Part shown: piece by piece, positions 22,886-34,109 of the stretch
Layout: every line of letters starts with the position of its first letter
Position numbering within the stretch: the first letter of the stretch is position 1
Assembly: GCF_018873765.1 (NCBI RefSeq)
Contig: NC_057916.1
Span: 25,405,001 to 25,469,000 of the forward strand
Length of the DNA: 64,000 nt
Source of the DNA: Telopea speciosissima
Taxonomy: Eukaryota > Streptophyta > Magnoliopsida > Proteales > Proteaceae
Direction: 5' to 3'
Position numbers and translations under genes: made by a program
The notes under the pieces: model-generated
The model's database searches: none
What the model was told of the DNA's origin: nothing
The model's input: only the letters and a program-made list of their open reading frames with translations

Positions 22886-24945
22886 TTAGTTAGCTGTTTA
22901 ATGAAAGTTTACATTGCCTACAAGATTTCCCAAAACAGGTGGAACTCTTGGTCAGAAATTAGAGATTTTCAATCCATACCAAATCTGTTGAATATTTTGA
23001 TTTGAATCTTGGTGGTGTACCTCTTTTCTGAGATTTTCAGAGATTCAGACCTTGTAGAAAATCCCTAATAGCCTATTCACAACAATAATCAAGTCACTAA
23101 CTTGCATATAAATGCCATTTAGCAAAGGCAAAACACGATCTTATTCACTCCTATAATGCAATAATTCGGCCACAATTATCATTACAATGATTCCATACAA
23201 TCAAGCCCAAAACAAACAAGCACAAAAAAAAAAAAATTAAAGTATAAAATCACAGAGTTCCCGGTTCATCTAATTGATAAGAAAGTACTTTAGAAACTTG
23301 AAACAAATGCACCATAAACTCCCTAAGATGTAAATGGAAAGAAGGGTACAGATACATATGGGTATTAAACAGACTAGACGGCAATAATACTTTTCAATAA
23401 CCCAGCGCAATAAAGTGCGTATGGCAATGATATAGTACGTTTTTTATACAATTGCTCTGTATAAATCTGGGAGAAAAATATAGGCATGTACACAACCAAA
23501 TAAACAAAATAATAGCATGTAGACAATGATTTTATCAAAAGGAAGCCTCTACAACTGAAATAAACACAATATAATTAATAACTACTGAATCACCTATTCC
23601 ATCCATAAGATTAACATTTAACAAAATCAAAATGTCAATGACATTATCTCATCAAACATAAAAGGTAACACGTGAACAAATAATCCAAAACAGTGTAGCA
23701 ATCTCCAACAACAACACCTAAAACAGTGCAGCTTTCACACGCAAAAAATAACCAAAATAAACAGCCACTGTATTGATTTTTTAAAAGAACAAATTTCATT
23801 ATGAAGTGTCAATTTCAGTATTTAAAGGCAGGGTTTCCCAACACTCACTGATAAACGTCATTGTGTTTCATCACACTCGAGAAGGTGAACGGAGGACTCA
23901 TCGCACTCAAATTAGAGTAGAGGGAGAGGCTGAGAACTAATTTAGTTCAGTAGAGAGGGAAAGAAGCTAGAGCCTAGCAAGCTTTAGTCATCCAACCACC
24001 AAATAATCCAGCGGCAGACAGAGCTCAAAGAACTTCCCTCCATTCTCTAAGCCAAACATCAGGGATACAAGTCAACGGAAGCAAGCCAGATTGGACAGAT
24101 TTTTGGGATGATAGGATTGACATGGTGGACTGGTTTAGAGTTACAAACCTATGAATACATATCAGTTCAACAGGTGTTCAGCCAAGATCATAAAAGAGGC
24201 TTAATATTTAGACTTTGAATTGCAGACTTGTAGGTCAAGGTCAACGAATACAAGGTTATCCCCCCCACCTTTCATAATACTTCTACTAATGAATCTAATG
24301 TTTTCACCCCATTACCAATGGGGAATGCCTAATCCACGCCATTGTCATCAATCACAGGGCCTAACACTTAGTACCATCTTGTTAGGTCTCAATCTGGTTG
24401 CTTGTCCAATCAGACGAGTTTGCATACTGTGAATGCGTTTTCTCATCCACTGTCCTTTCTATGCACGGTTAAGTTCTAAAATGGCAACTGGCAGACTAAG
24501 ACCTCTATGTTAACATTATAAAAACCAGGACCTTCCGGAGTTGGGAGCGTAATTAGATTGACCAGTGATACGGTTTTAGGTTTTAATCAGAACCAATAGG
24601 GGAGCGAAACTCAGAAGCCCAGAGTATAATTGCTTTCCATCCCGTTGGGGTTGGTCTTTGCTGTTTGCGAGGTTTTTTGGCAAGTGACAACATCCTAGCT
24701 GAAGGAGATTAGTAACTAGTAAAGTTTTCTGGCATTCAATAAAACATCCCCATGAAGATAACCCTTTTCAGATCAAATGTTCCCATGGAGGCCAAAAAAT
24801 GTAAATGACATGGCGGATACGGTGGCTAAGCAAGGGGCTTATCTTCGCACCATATAATGAGCTGGTTCACCGTTCAACACCGTTACCCACGGGAGGAAAA
24901 ACACAGATATAGAGTACGGATTACATAGAAGAGGAAAGGACTTAC
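22886..24945. other. Non-coding stretch, inferred FAM32A leader intron
   Basis: AT-rich sequence without recognisable coding exons on either strand. Short reading frames at 24220-24432 and elsewhere show no domain. No clear transposon ends were resolved here. Confidence 0.4.
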
Positions 24946-25190
24946 TGAGAAGAGAGTCGCTGGCTGCCGCTGAAATCAACTGGGGTCTGGGTTGGGAACG
25001 AAGAGTCGCCGCTGCTATCAGCTGAAACGGAGAAGGAGAGGAGAAAGAGGAAAGGACGCTCAATAGTCAATACACTTAGATGGACACTCGCCGGCCGCCG
25101 CTGCAAACGATTGGGAACGGAGAAGTAGAACGAGGCAGGGGGCTAGGGCTCCAAAACCAGAGACCGCCGAGTTCTTCAGTGTTCGGTTTC
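24946..25190 (-). other. Probable non-coding first exon (leader) of FAM32A
   Basis: On the minus strand this stretch is GC- and pyrimidine-rich, like plant 5' leaders, and it ends with a donor CTCA|GTAAGT at 24946/24945. The nearest downstream acceptor on the same strand with a matching coding start is the one five bases before the FAM32A ATG (19796). I infer that the two are spliced together across a 5.1-kb intron. The transcription start is estimated, and no in-frame coding potential is claimed. Confidence 0.45.
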
Positions 25191-25292
25191 GATTTGGGGA
25201 TTGGTTTTGTTTAGGTTTTGTGTTTTTATTTATCTATTTTTTATAGAACGCTGCTTGGTTGCGCTCCCCTGCGCCCGGACACGGGGGTTGAG

Positions 25293-26206
25293 TCGGGGTG
25301 TCAATTTGGGACCGGAATTGGGAACCGTCCCAATACCATCCCACTAAAACCCAGTATCGGACCGTCCCATTAGTAAATGGGACGGTACTGGTATCTGATT
25401 TTGGTATCGAATGATAAATGGGACAGGACGATTTTAGGACGGGATTTCCAATGGTACCAGTACCGAAATACCAATTAGGTACCGGATGGTACCGAAACTA
25501 CGAGTACCATTTAAAAAGAAAGAGTAAATAATAATTTTTTTTTTAAAGAAAGGGTATAAGAATTACGATTCATTAGGGTTTCACTAATTGCCTTTTGAAT
25601 ACGAAGAGGAACGACAGGTCAACAGCCGTAACTTGAAATCTCTCCTCACAAAACCTGCTACGGTGCTCCTCCCTCCTCCCTCGACCAACTACATCTACTA
25701 GGTTCTTCCTTTTTGCACTTCATACTTCGTATTTCGTACCATACTACCATGTGACATGTGTGATAAATAGAGTTTTGTTTGAAAAAATCAAAGAGGAAAC
25801 ACAATGGGATTCTTCCATTTTGTAGGACTTCTCTAGATTTAAAAAATTAAGAAGCTTATTACATATGATCTTAGGGAGTTTGAATTTTTTTTTGGTACGA
25901 ATTATGATTTCATAATTTAAGTTGCTTTATAAAAAGCTGTAGACAACTTAGATTTCATGAGAGTGAAAAAATTTCACAACACTAATAAACCCGCCCTGTT
26001 GGAAACAATTAAACTTCTTCTCCCTTTTTTTATAGTGCCTAGAACCGTTTAAAAATCGGTACCGTCCTGTCCCGCTAGTAATTGGGACTGGGATCTAGGT
26101 TTGGTCCCATTAACTAAATGGGACGGTACTGGGATTGGCACTTTTGGTGCCAGTACCGATACCATCCTGTCCCAAATACCGAGAACTGTCCCAATTGACA
26201 CCCTTA
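25293..26206. mobile_element. Non-autonomous hAT-type element
   Basis: The ends are inverted: TCGGGGTGTCAATTTGGGAC at the left, and a right end that reads TAAGGGTGTCAATTGGGAC on the other strand. The flanks are GGGTTGAG (25285-25292) and GGGTTGAC (26207-26214), an 8-bp target duplication with one mismatch, which is the hAT pattern. The subterminal regions are full of GGGACGGTACTGG-type repeats in both orientations. No transposase is present. It sits about 100 bases upstream of the inferred FAM32A transcription start. Confidence 0.75.
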
Positions 26207-26232
26207 GGGTTGACGGAATGACCACCCCACCT

Positions 26233-26400
26233 AGGGGTGTCAATTGGTCCGGTTTCTCAACGTTTCCAATCCTAAGAGAATAGGATCAGAACCAGACCAA
26301 TAAATTAATCGGTTTCAAAATCCAAGACCATTAACTAATGGATGAGTCCGTTCTAGTTCCTAAATGGTTCCAAGCAATCTGAAATTTAAAAATAAAATTC
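26233..26400 (+). repeat. Fragment of a second hAT-like element
   Basis: TAGGGGTGTCAATTGGTCCGG at 26233 has the same terminal motif as the preceding element, followed by the CCGGTTT/AACCAG subterminal repeats. No matching right end was found nearby, so this is likely a truncated copy. Similar sequence recurs at 13.04, 40.79 and 42.54 kb. Confidence 0.45.
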
Positions 26401-26542
26401 TCTAACACAGGCTACATATATTTAATAATATTATAAATTATAATAAGATATTAATTTCAATCACAAGAGATATGCTTCATAAATTTTTTTTTTCAAATCA
26501 CATAACTAATCTATATTACATCTTGTTTGGTATTAATGAATA

Positions 26543-26669
26543 GGGAAGCAGTTTTCTGTACGGGAGTGTGGCCTACGCCAACACTCTCATGTGTCTATCT
26601 CTCTCATCCTTAAAACAAAGGGGCAGAGGTGTCTTTTCACATGGGAGGAGAGAGATAGAACTTTTTCCC
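26543..26669. mobile_element. 127-bp MITE with a 9-bp target duplication
   Basis: The perfect direct repeat TAATGAATA flanks it (26534-26542 and 26670-26678). The ends are GGGAAGCAGTT and, inverted, GGGAAAAAGTT. A 9-bp duplication is the Mutator-superfamily hallmark. It carries no coding capacity. Its core GAGTGTGGCCTACGCC resembles one at about 12150. Confidence 0.75.
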
Positions 26670-27453
26670 TAATGAATAATTGGAACACCACCACCCTTAC
26701 AAGTTAGAATTATTTGAAGAACTTAATTAAACAAAAAAGAAGTTACAGTGATTAAAAAAAAAAAAACTGTACAGTGGCTAAAAACATAATTTTTCATAAC
26801 AACACAAAAAACATAATTTGTCCTATATTTTTGGGCTTTAAATCCCAAATTATCAATATACCCCGATGGCAAAAGTCCTAAAAATTTCATTTTAACCCTA
26901 TGAAATCAGGATATATCATACCAAAGAGACCCTTAGAATGCTATGAGAATGACTACAAATAGTTAAGAGGAATGCAGTTCTCCCAGATTTGTGTTTATTT
27001 ACCAATGGGAAACCTGTATAGGTGGATCATGTGCACAGAACTGGACCCACCATCCAATTGTTTACTTCTAAGATATCTCATTGTAGAAAGCCATCATGGG
27101 CTTTTAGTAATTTTAACAATATCCTCTTTTCCTTAGCCGCATCGCAAATACAGTAAAGACTATTGTGTTGCTCATCCACAGAAATATAACAAGAGGAAAA
27201 TTAGGAATCTGAGACACAGAGAGAGAGAGAGAGACTTCAAAGAGAAAACCAGCTCAAGCAAGGGTCCTCTTGACATTTTCAACTCCAGCTCTTTTTCCTT
27301 CCATGATAAGACAGATCAAGTCCAACCCAGATCGATCTTCCAATATTTTTCTAGAATTCCCCAATTTCTATATTACCCTTAACCAAAAACCCTCATGATT
27401 CTGTTTTTCTTTGTTTTCCATTCTTCATCTTTCTTACTGATTTGTTGGTTCCA

Positions 27454-27685
27454 ATGAAGAAGCTTCATCTGAATGAGCTTCCGCATTGGAAGATAGCCCT
27501 TCACAGCACCCCTAAACTGATTCTCTTAGTCACATTTACCCTAATTATTCTCACTATCACCCCTATCTATCTCTTTGATAATCCTTCCTTACTTTCCTAC
27601 ATTACAAACAAGAATCCCTCCTCCTCCTCATTTCCATCCTCTTCTGTTACAGAGAATTCGAATGATGCGAAAACAAGAACGCCGC

Positions 27686-27751
<66 letters not shown>

Positions 27752-28047
27752 TGGCGAAGAAGAAGAAGTTCGATTGGGACGAAATTACTGAATCCAATGG
27801 TTCTGTGACCGAGAATTCGAATCAGGCGTCGACGGAAACGAAGAAGAAGAAGTCCGATTGGGACGATATTACTGAATCAAATGGTTCTGTGACCGAGAAT
27901 TCGAATCAGGCGTCGAATGCGAGAACGAGAGAGAGAGCTTACCTTCACTCAGGATCACGAGCAAGCAAGAGCCTTCTTCGCGAGAGGCACGAATGCGAGA
28001 GCGAGAGAGAGAGAGAGGTAAAGACGGATTTGGGACTCGAGAGTTAA
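27454..28047 (+). CDS. Membrane-anchored low-complexity protein, likely N-terminal fragment
   Basis: The ATG at 27454 opens 197 codons. A short basic N-terminus (MKKLHLNELPHWKIALHSTP) precedes one strong membrane span (about residues 17-40), giving a type II Golgi-like anchor. A Ser/Thr-rich linker follows. It includes a Thr-Ala repeat coded by GCGACG/GCAACG hexamers and two copies of a 27-28-residue unit (DWDEITESNGSVTENSNQAS). After about residue 155 the composition turns to Arg/Glu from a GAGAGA microsatellite. This architecture resembles the N-terminus of trichome-birefringence-like acetyltransferases, but none of their catalytic motifs (GDS, DxxH) is present. A GGTAAAG donor at 28018 could end an exon. 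The Mutator-like element at 28199 may have cut off the rest. Function is not assigned. Confidence 0.45.
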
Positions 28048-28486
28048 AATTCCCGATAAACATAAAAATAAGAATAAATGATTTATAGTTACAAATCACA
28101 AATAGGCCCAGACCAATTTGTGATTTTTGATTTATTCTAATTTGTCATAAATATAAATAAGTATTATAAATTATACCAAATACAAATAAAAATAAAAAGG
28201 GAAATTTTCACATACCCCCTGGAGGTTTAACGAAAGGATATTTTTAATCCCAGGTTTGGAAAATTCTGCGTACCCCCTTGAGGTTTGCAAACGGTAACAG
28301 ATAGGTCCATTCCGTCAGTTCATGACTAACACTGTTAAAAAATAGACTTGAACTGACGAAATTGCCCTTACATGAAAAAAAAACACGTGCAACTCATCAT
28401 CCCCAAATTGGGGAAGATGGGATGCAGGCATCCCTTTCTCTCCTCCTTTCTCTCTCTCTCTCTCTCTCTTGTCAGAACGAATACGC

Positions 28487-28627
28487 CTAGCCAGAGATTT
28501 CAATGGCCTTCAGCTTTGGCTTCTTCACTTCTTCCTTGAGCACAGTAAGAGTGAGCATTCCATTATCCATGGCAGCCTTCACCTGATCAATCTTGGCATT
28601 CTCAAGCAACCTGAACCTGCGCAGGAA
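28487..28627 (-). pseudogene. Captured 3' fragment of a class I small heat-shock protein gene
   Basis: On the minus strand, 46 codons read without interruption from [19 protein letters not shown] to [12 protein letters not shown] and then a stop at the native C-terminal position. This is the end of the alpha-crystallin domain and the C-terminal tail of cytosolic class I sHSPs, which normally reads FLRRFRLPENAK...AIDISG. The preceding about 110 residues are absent. It sits inside the Mutator-like element just internal to the left terminal repeat, so it was probably copied from a host gene. Shorter related traces (GGCAGCC..ACCTGATC at about 28632, GTGAAGGCTGCCATGGATAA at about 29963) show rearrangement after capture. 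It is not a working gene. Confidence 0.85.
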
Positions 28628-28895
28628 CTATTATCCATGGCAGCCTTTACCTGATCTATTTCTTATTTGACTGATATCCTTCCTTTCCCTCTTCCATTTG
28701 ATTTAGGTTTCTCGCAATCCTTAGATATCCTTCCTTTCTTTCTTCCAAAAAGCAGGTAGGGTTTTTTTTTCCGTTGTTTTTTGTTTTTTTTTTTTCAATT
28801 AAATTCTTGGTTGTTCAATGAGCAGGGAGATGGGTAGCGGAGACAAACAACTCTTGAACTTTCAAATGCAGTTCTAGCATCATCACCATGGGATG

Positions 28896-29633
28896 TGATA
28901 CATCCAAGATTCACCGGACCAATCAGCGGCTGCCACGTGTCACCGAGCGACCCGCTCCAGAACCAAGGAGAACCAACCGGGGGTCCCACCCGGGTGCGGC
29001 CAGCACCCAGGCGCGGCCTGCACTCAGGCGTGGCCTCACCTAGGCGAGGCCACACCCAGGCGCGACCTCTCACCCAGGCGCGGCCTTTCACTCAGGCGCA
29101 GCCTGCACCCAGGCGCGGCATCGGGGACGCAGACGTGATGTACACGGACACCGGGGCCACTCGTCTATGACCCAATCGTGTCACTACAGACTCATGTCAC
29201 CACCAGGACTCTAGGCCACCGCTTAGAAGTCACGTCACCCATACGGATTCAAGCACCAATGACGTTATCATCACATGCGGGTATCTATCCACAAAGGATC
29301 TTGATACCACCAGGACACTCCCTCCCGCGGGGAGATGGCCAATCAGGATAGAGCCCCATTACCCAGGGCCTCTATCCACTCAACGGCACAATCGCCATCA
29401 AACTGGGACTCTCCACACCGCCATATACTACTATAAAAGGCAAGGTACACAACCCCATTAGGGGACAGTTAAACTCATATTGAATAATCACTATTCATCT
29501 ATTTGTTCAGGAGATCTAACTTTGGCATCGGAGAGCCCTAGGCCGGAACCACACCGGTTCTCTCTGTTGACCCCTTGGTCCACTTGCAGGTGATGACACT
29601 CGCAGGACCGCTCGACTATTTCTTGATGCAACA
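28896..29633 (+). mobile_element. Solo LTR, probably Ty3/gypsy
   Basis: The 738 bases start TGATACATCC and end GATGCAACA (TG...CA). The 5-bp duplication GGATG flanks them (28891-28895 and 29634-29638). A CTATAAAAGG box at about 29431 and the downstream TTTGGCATCGGAGAGCCC stretch are typical of gypsy LTRs. No internal region or partner LTR is present, so this is a recombination-derived solo LTR inside the Mutator-like element. Positions 29003-29119 contain a GC-rich tandem repeat. Confidence 0.8.
29003..29119 (+). repeat. Tandem repeat, about 17 bp x 7, GC-rich
   Basis: The unit CACCCAGGCGCGGCCTG repeats about seven times with small changes (CACTCAGGCGTGGCCT, CACCTAGGCGAGGCC and so on). It lies upstream of the solo LTR's TATA region and is much richer in CpG than its surroundings. 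Confidence 0.8.
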
Positions 29634-30630
29634 GGATGAAAGGATCAGAAGGCCATCCGAAAGGATACCTTGCGACTGAGATTGAGATTCCCAAACCTGC
29701 AACTCATCTTCTCTAATAACTTTCCCTCATCTTTGTTCTTCACCGTCCCGTGTCATCAGGGCCATGAACGCTAGTCCTCTCTAGCCTCAATCTCCATCTC
29801 CTCTCTCATTTTCTCGGTTCGATTTTTGGATGTATGTAACCCCCTAGCCCCCTACCCCCACCTCCTTTTCTCTTCACTTTCCATTCCTCGGATCCTCAGC
29901 TCCATCCATTTGACTGATATCGTACAAATTAAAGCCATGAGTTTGATGGCTTGCTATGTTAAGTGAAGGCTGCCATGGATAATGGAGCTGCAAGGGCAAT
30001 TTCGATTACAAGAAGATGGAGGAATTCTAGCAGCAAGCCATCAAACTCATGGTCACTATTAGATAATGGAGGAATTTCTTTGTATTCTGAAATCAAATCT
30101 CAATTCCTGATAAACATCAAATAAGCAATAGAACGTGACAATGGACAACAATTGCATACCTAGATCGATCGATCGATCAGAAAGGGATTAATGGCCGCCA
30201 TATTCTTTGGCGTGTTGCTGGTGTTCAAGATGACAACGCTCTTTAGGTTTCTGGTTTGGAACCCCTAAATCCTTCATGCCCTTTCTTCCTTATGTGCTCT
30301 CCCCTAGATTTTTTATTTTTTATTTTTATCATCTGCTGGAATTTTGATAAGTAGAAGAGTATTATCGAATCAGAGTTGCAGGATAAATTCCTGAAACTCA
30401 ATATATATTTTTTCAGGTTTAGGGTTCCAAACCGAGATTGGGTGTGAACCGTGCTAATCCAAATCAGCGTGAGAAAAGGAGCGTGAGAACCAGGAAGAAG
30501 AAGAAGATGAGGTGAAGAATCAGGGTTGAAAGGGTTTTGAAACATGCAACTCATCTTCCCCAATTGATTGGGGAAGATGAGTTGTAGGTGTGTTTTTTTC
30601 CTTTTCTTGTAAGGGCATTTCCGTAAGTTC

Positions 30631-32008
30631 TGTTGGAAAACACATTCCTCCATAAACTAATTTTGATGATAACAAACATTAAGATTAATACTAATATTCC
30701 AATCTTTAAGCAAACCTCATAGTCGAGGCGTTGGGAGCATCAAGCATCCAGAAAGACTTGATCAACGGAGCTCACAAGAAGAGTTAAGGAAAATAAGAAA
30801 TTTGAAGATTGAGGAACATCTTCTAAAGGAAGCCAAGACAAAGACTCTCCAAGAAGATTCAAGTGCATTAGAACACATTTCATTACATGTACATATCACA
30901 TTACACACACACTGCATTCACATGCAAGAGACCCTAGGAGGAACTCATTCCCATGCCCTAGACTCAAGAAACATGGCCATTAAAGTGTTAGACAAAAACC
31001 TATGAAGTCCCCAAGCAAGTGGACCAAAAATCCCCTTGACGGACAATCAAAAACTAGGATAACTATCGTGGTCGACCTACGCTGCATCGTCGATCGACCT
31101 ACAGAATATAAAAATACAGGCTGTTTCCAGTAGCACTGTCGGTTGCAACCGAGATCTATCAGTCGACCGACACCGTAGGTCGATCCATAGGTCGACCGAC
31201 AATCGACCTACAGCCCCCAAACTTGGGCTCAACGGCTAGATTTTGATGGTCGACCGACAACTTTTATAGGTCGATAACGATCTAAAAATATGTGAGTTTT
31301 ATATCCGTTGGAGAACAAACAAACTCCAACTTTTGGCTTTATAAAACACATCCAAACAAGGAACAAAACACAACTTTTGATAGAAAAAGTGCATTGTACA
31401 TTTGAGAAGGTACAAAAGTGAGAATTTGTCATTGAGCTAAATTATTCAATTCAAGCTCTTCAAAGAGATATTACCAAGCTCTTAACTCTCCACTCTCTCC
31501 AACTCATGCCATCAAGGAGAGTCATCTAGGAGACTCAAGGTGCATCACTCTCATTCATATCATTGAGCACCATCACTCAAAGGGTAAAAGTGTCACTACT
31601 CTTTGATAGGTATTTATACCAAACCTTTATTGTATTTACTTGTTTATGCTTTTGATTTGATAAAGCATTGTTGTATTAATCTAGATCGTACTTAGATTAG
31701 TACAAGGACCCTCTCATCCTTAAGAGATTGAAAGGATACTCTTGTCCTGGAACTAAGATTGTAAGGATCCTCTTATCCTGTTAAAAAGAGTTGTAAATGT
31801 GTCATTTCCACCTATTGTATTGAAAGGAAATACTAGTGGAATTCTCTCAAGGTTGAGAGGAGTGGATGTAGGCTAAGTTAGCCGAACCACTATAAATCTT
31901 GTGCCTCATTTACTTCGCTTTTTGTATTTAATATAAGTGTGCAACCAATCGAAAAAGAGGCAAAATCCACTAGTGGTAACCTATTCACCCCCTCTAGGTT
32001 ACCCAACA
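30631..32008 (+). repeat. 5' LTR of the Sirevirus-type copia element
   Basis: The 1378 bases begin TGTTGGAAAACAC and end GGTTACCCAACA. They are preceded by AGTTC (30626-30630), which matches the AGTTC after the 3' LTR. A TATAAAA box lies at 31339-31345. Upstream of it, about 31060-31270 has a cluster of GGTCGACC/TCGACCGAC palindromes, as known for Sirevirus LTRs. Confidence 0.92.
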
Positions 32009-32072
32009 ATTGGTATCGAGCGGAGCTCAAAACTAAGACCATATTGTCTTTATATTGTGCTAAAAACGATCC

Positions 32073-33024
32073 ATGGCATCATCATCATCTACACACCAAA
32101 TTGAGGGGCTCAACACTTCTAGGCCACCATACTTTGATGGTGAAGGATTTGCCTACCTGGAAGTGTAGGTTCAAAATTATGTGTGTGCTCATGATATCGA
32201 TGTATGGATCGTGATTGAGGAAGGTCCCTTCCAAATCACAAAAGAAGTTGGAGGAAGAATTGTACCTAAGGAAAATCCGAATGGTCACCATCGGATAAAA
32301 CACACATACAACAAAACTACAAAGCTATTGCATTCCCGCAATGTGCTCTTAGTGAAAAAGAATTCAATAGAACTAGTATGTGTAACACGGCTAAGGAGAT
32401 GTTTGATACTCTTGTGGTTACCTATGAAGGAACATCACAAGTTAAACAACTCAAGATTGACAAACTTGTTCATGAATATGAATTGTTTAAAATGCTTGAT
32501 GATGAAAGTATTTCTAACATGTTTACTAGGTTTACTAACATTATTAACAAGTTGAAAAGCTTAGGAAAGGAATACACCAAAGCGGAGAATGTAAGGAAGA
32601 TCTTGAGATCACTACCCTCCAAGTGGAGACCAATGGTGACCGCCATCAAACAAGCAAAAGATCTAGAGGTTCTACACATGGATGAATTGATGGGTACTCT
32701 ACAAACCCATGAAGTTGAACTCCTGAAGATGATAAAGTCATAGAAGTAAAAGAACCAAGGAGAAAGTCCATCGCACTCAAGACCTCTTGCGAATCCAAGA
32801 AGAAGAAAGCGATGAAGAGGATATAGAGAAAGAAATCTCTCTAATCACAAGGAAGTTTCAAAAATTCCTAAGAAAGAGAGGAGGAAGATTCTACAAAGGA
32901 CAACCATCAAAAGAAAACAAAGGTAAAACATACACAAAGGAAAAACCCTTCAATACTAACAAGGACATTGTGTGTTATGAATGTAGAAAGCCGGACACTT
33001 CAAAACCGAGTGCCCCAAGCTAAA
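32073..33024 (+). pseudogene. copia gag (UBN2 domain and CCHC knuckle), frameshifted
   Basis: The start ATG at 32073 (MASSSSTHQIEGL...RPPYFDG) is soon shifted. The UBN2 gag core is read at 32378-32743 (AKEMFDTLVVTYEGTSQVKQ ... LRSLPSKWRPMVTAIKQAKD ... MDELMGTLQTHEVEL). A CCHC zinc knuckle follows at about 32970-33022: CYECRKP is in frame, but the expected GHFKTEC is reached only after restoring one missing G in CCGGACAC. The product would be the nucleocapsid-like RNA-binding protein. It is not intact. Confidence 0.8.
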
Positions 33025-33509
33025 AGGAAAGGAAAGCAGAAAGAAAAAGGCTTGCACCGCCGAGATATCATGGGATTCAAGTGATAGTGAAGAAGAAAAT
33101 AATGAATCCGATGAAGAGACCGTCAACTTGGCACTAATGGCTCACAACAATGATGATGACGAGGTAAACTCTCCCTATCATAGCTCGTGTCAATTTGCAA
33201 TGATGATTTAGAATATGAAGAACTTCAAGAGGCCTTTGAAGAACTTTATAATGTAAGTCTCAAGAGGAAGCCTCTAAAAAGGCCTTAGAAAAAGAAGTAG
33301 CCAATCTTCTACACAAAATTGATGAGTTGACTTCACATGCACACAACCTAGAAGAAGAAAATAAGAATCTAACTTCCACATTGCACACCTTTACTAAGGG
33401 TCAAAAGACCTTAGATACATTATTAGGAAATCCACAAAAGGAACCTCAAAATAAAGAAGGTCTAGGCTATGATGGTAAAAGACCACATTAAGCCAAAGGA
33501 AAGGGAAAG

Positions 33510-34091
33510 ATGAGAACTCCAAGATGGAGAAAATCAAACCAAGGCCAAACCTCACATCCCATTGTATGTGAAAAATGTCATTTACCCGGACATGAAACTT
33601 GCATCGGTGCTTATATTGATGGTAAGGTGATATATAAAGAACCGGATACAAAAAGGAAGCATCATGCATTCTACTATACTTCTCAAAAGAGGACCAACAA
33701 ACCTCAAAGAGAATTTGTGCCCCAACGGCCACAAAGACAATATCCCAAGCCTAAGCCATTTCAACCATATAGGCAAAATGCTTCATATATGCCATATGCA
33801 CCCCAAAGACCTCAAAATCACTATAGACCAAACACATACACTAGGCCCTATGATCACCAAAGGGCCTACATCAACAATAAGTCTTACACATCACAAAATT
33901 ACTATATTCCATATAGACACTATGAATTTCAAGGGCCAAGAAGAACCCAAAGATCATATGGACATCGAAAACCTACATCTATCACACCTACAATACAAAG
34001 TCAAAATTCCAGAAGAGCTTGGATACCTAAGGGTATGATCGATCCTAACCTCAATGGACCCATGAGATTATGGGGACCAACATATAATTGA
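33510..34091 (+). pseudogene. copia gag-pol spacer, Pro/Gln/Tyr-rich
   Basis: A 193-residue open frame rich in Pro, Gln, Tyr, Arg and His (repeated PQRPQ and NHYRPNTYTRPYD-type segments) lies between the gag knuckle and the protease. It contains a CEKCHLPGH segment resembling half a zinc knuckle. Sireviruses have long variable C-terminal gag extensions of this kind. No enzymatic motif is seen. Confidence 0.6.
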
Positions 34092-34109
34092 TTGCTTTTG
34101 TAGGTATGC

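Noticed and set aside
28895-29170. Pro/Arg-rich 91-residue ORF
   Set aside because: It is a translation of the GC-rich tandem array inside the solo LTR.
30802-31005. 67-residue ORF present twice (also at 39259-39462)
   Set aside because: Both copies lie at equivalent places in the two LTRs of the copia element, so this is the LTR repeat and not a gene family.
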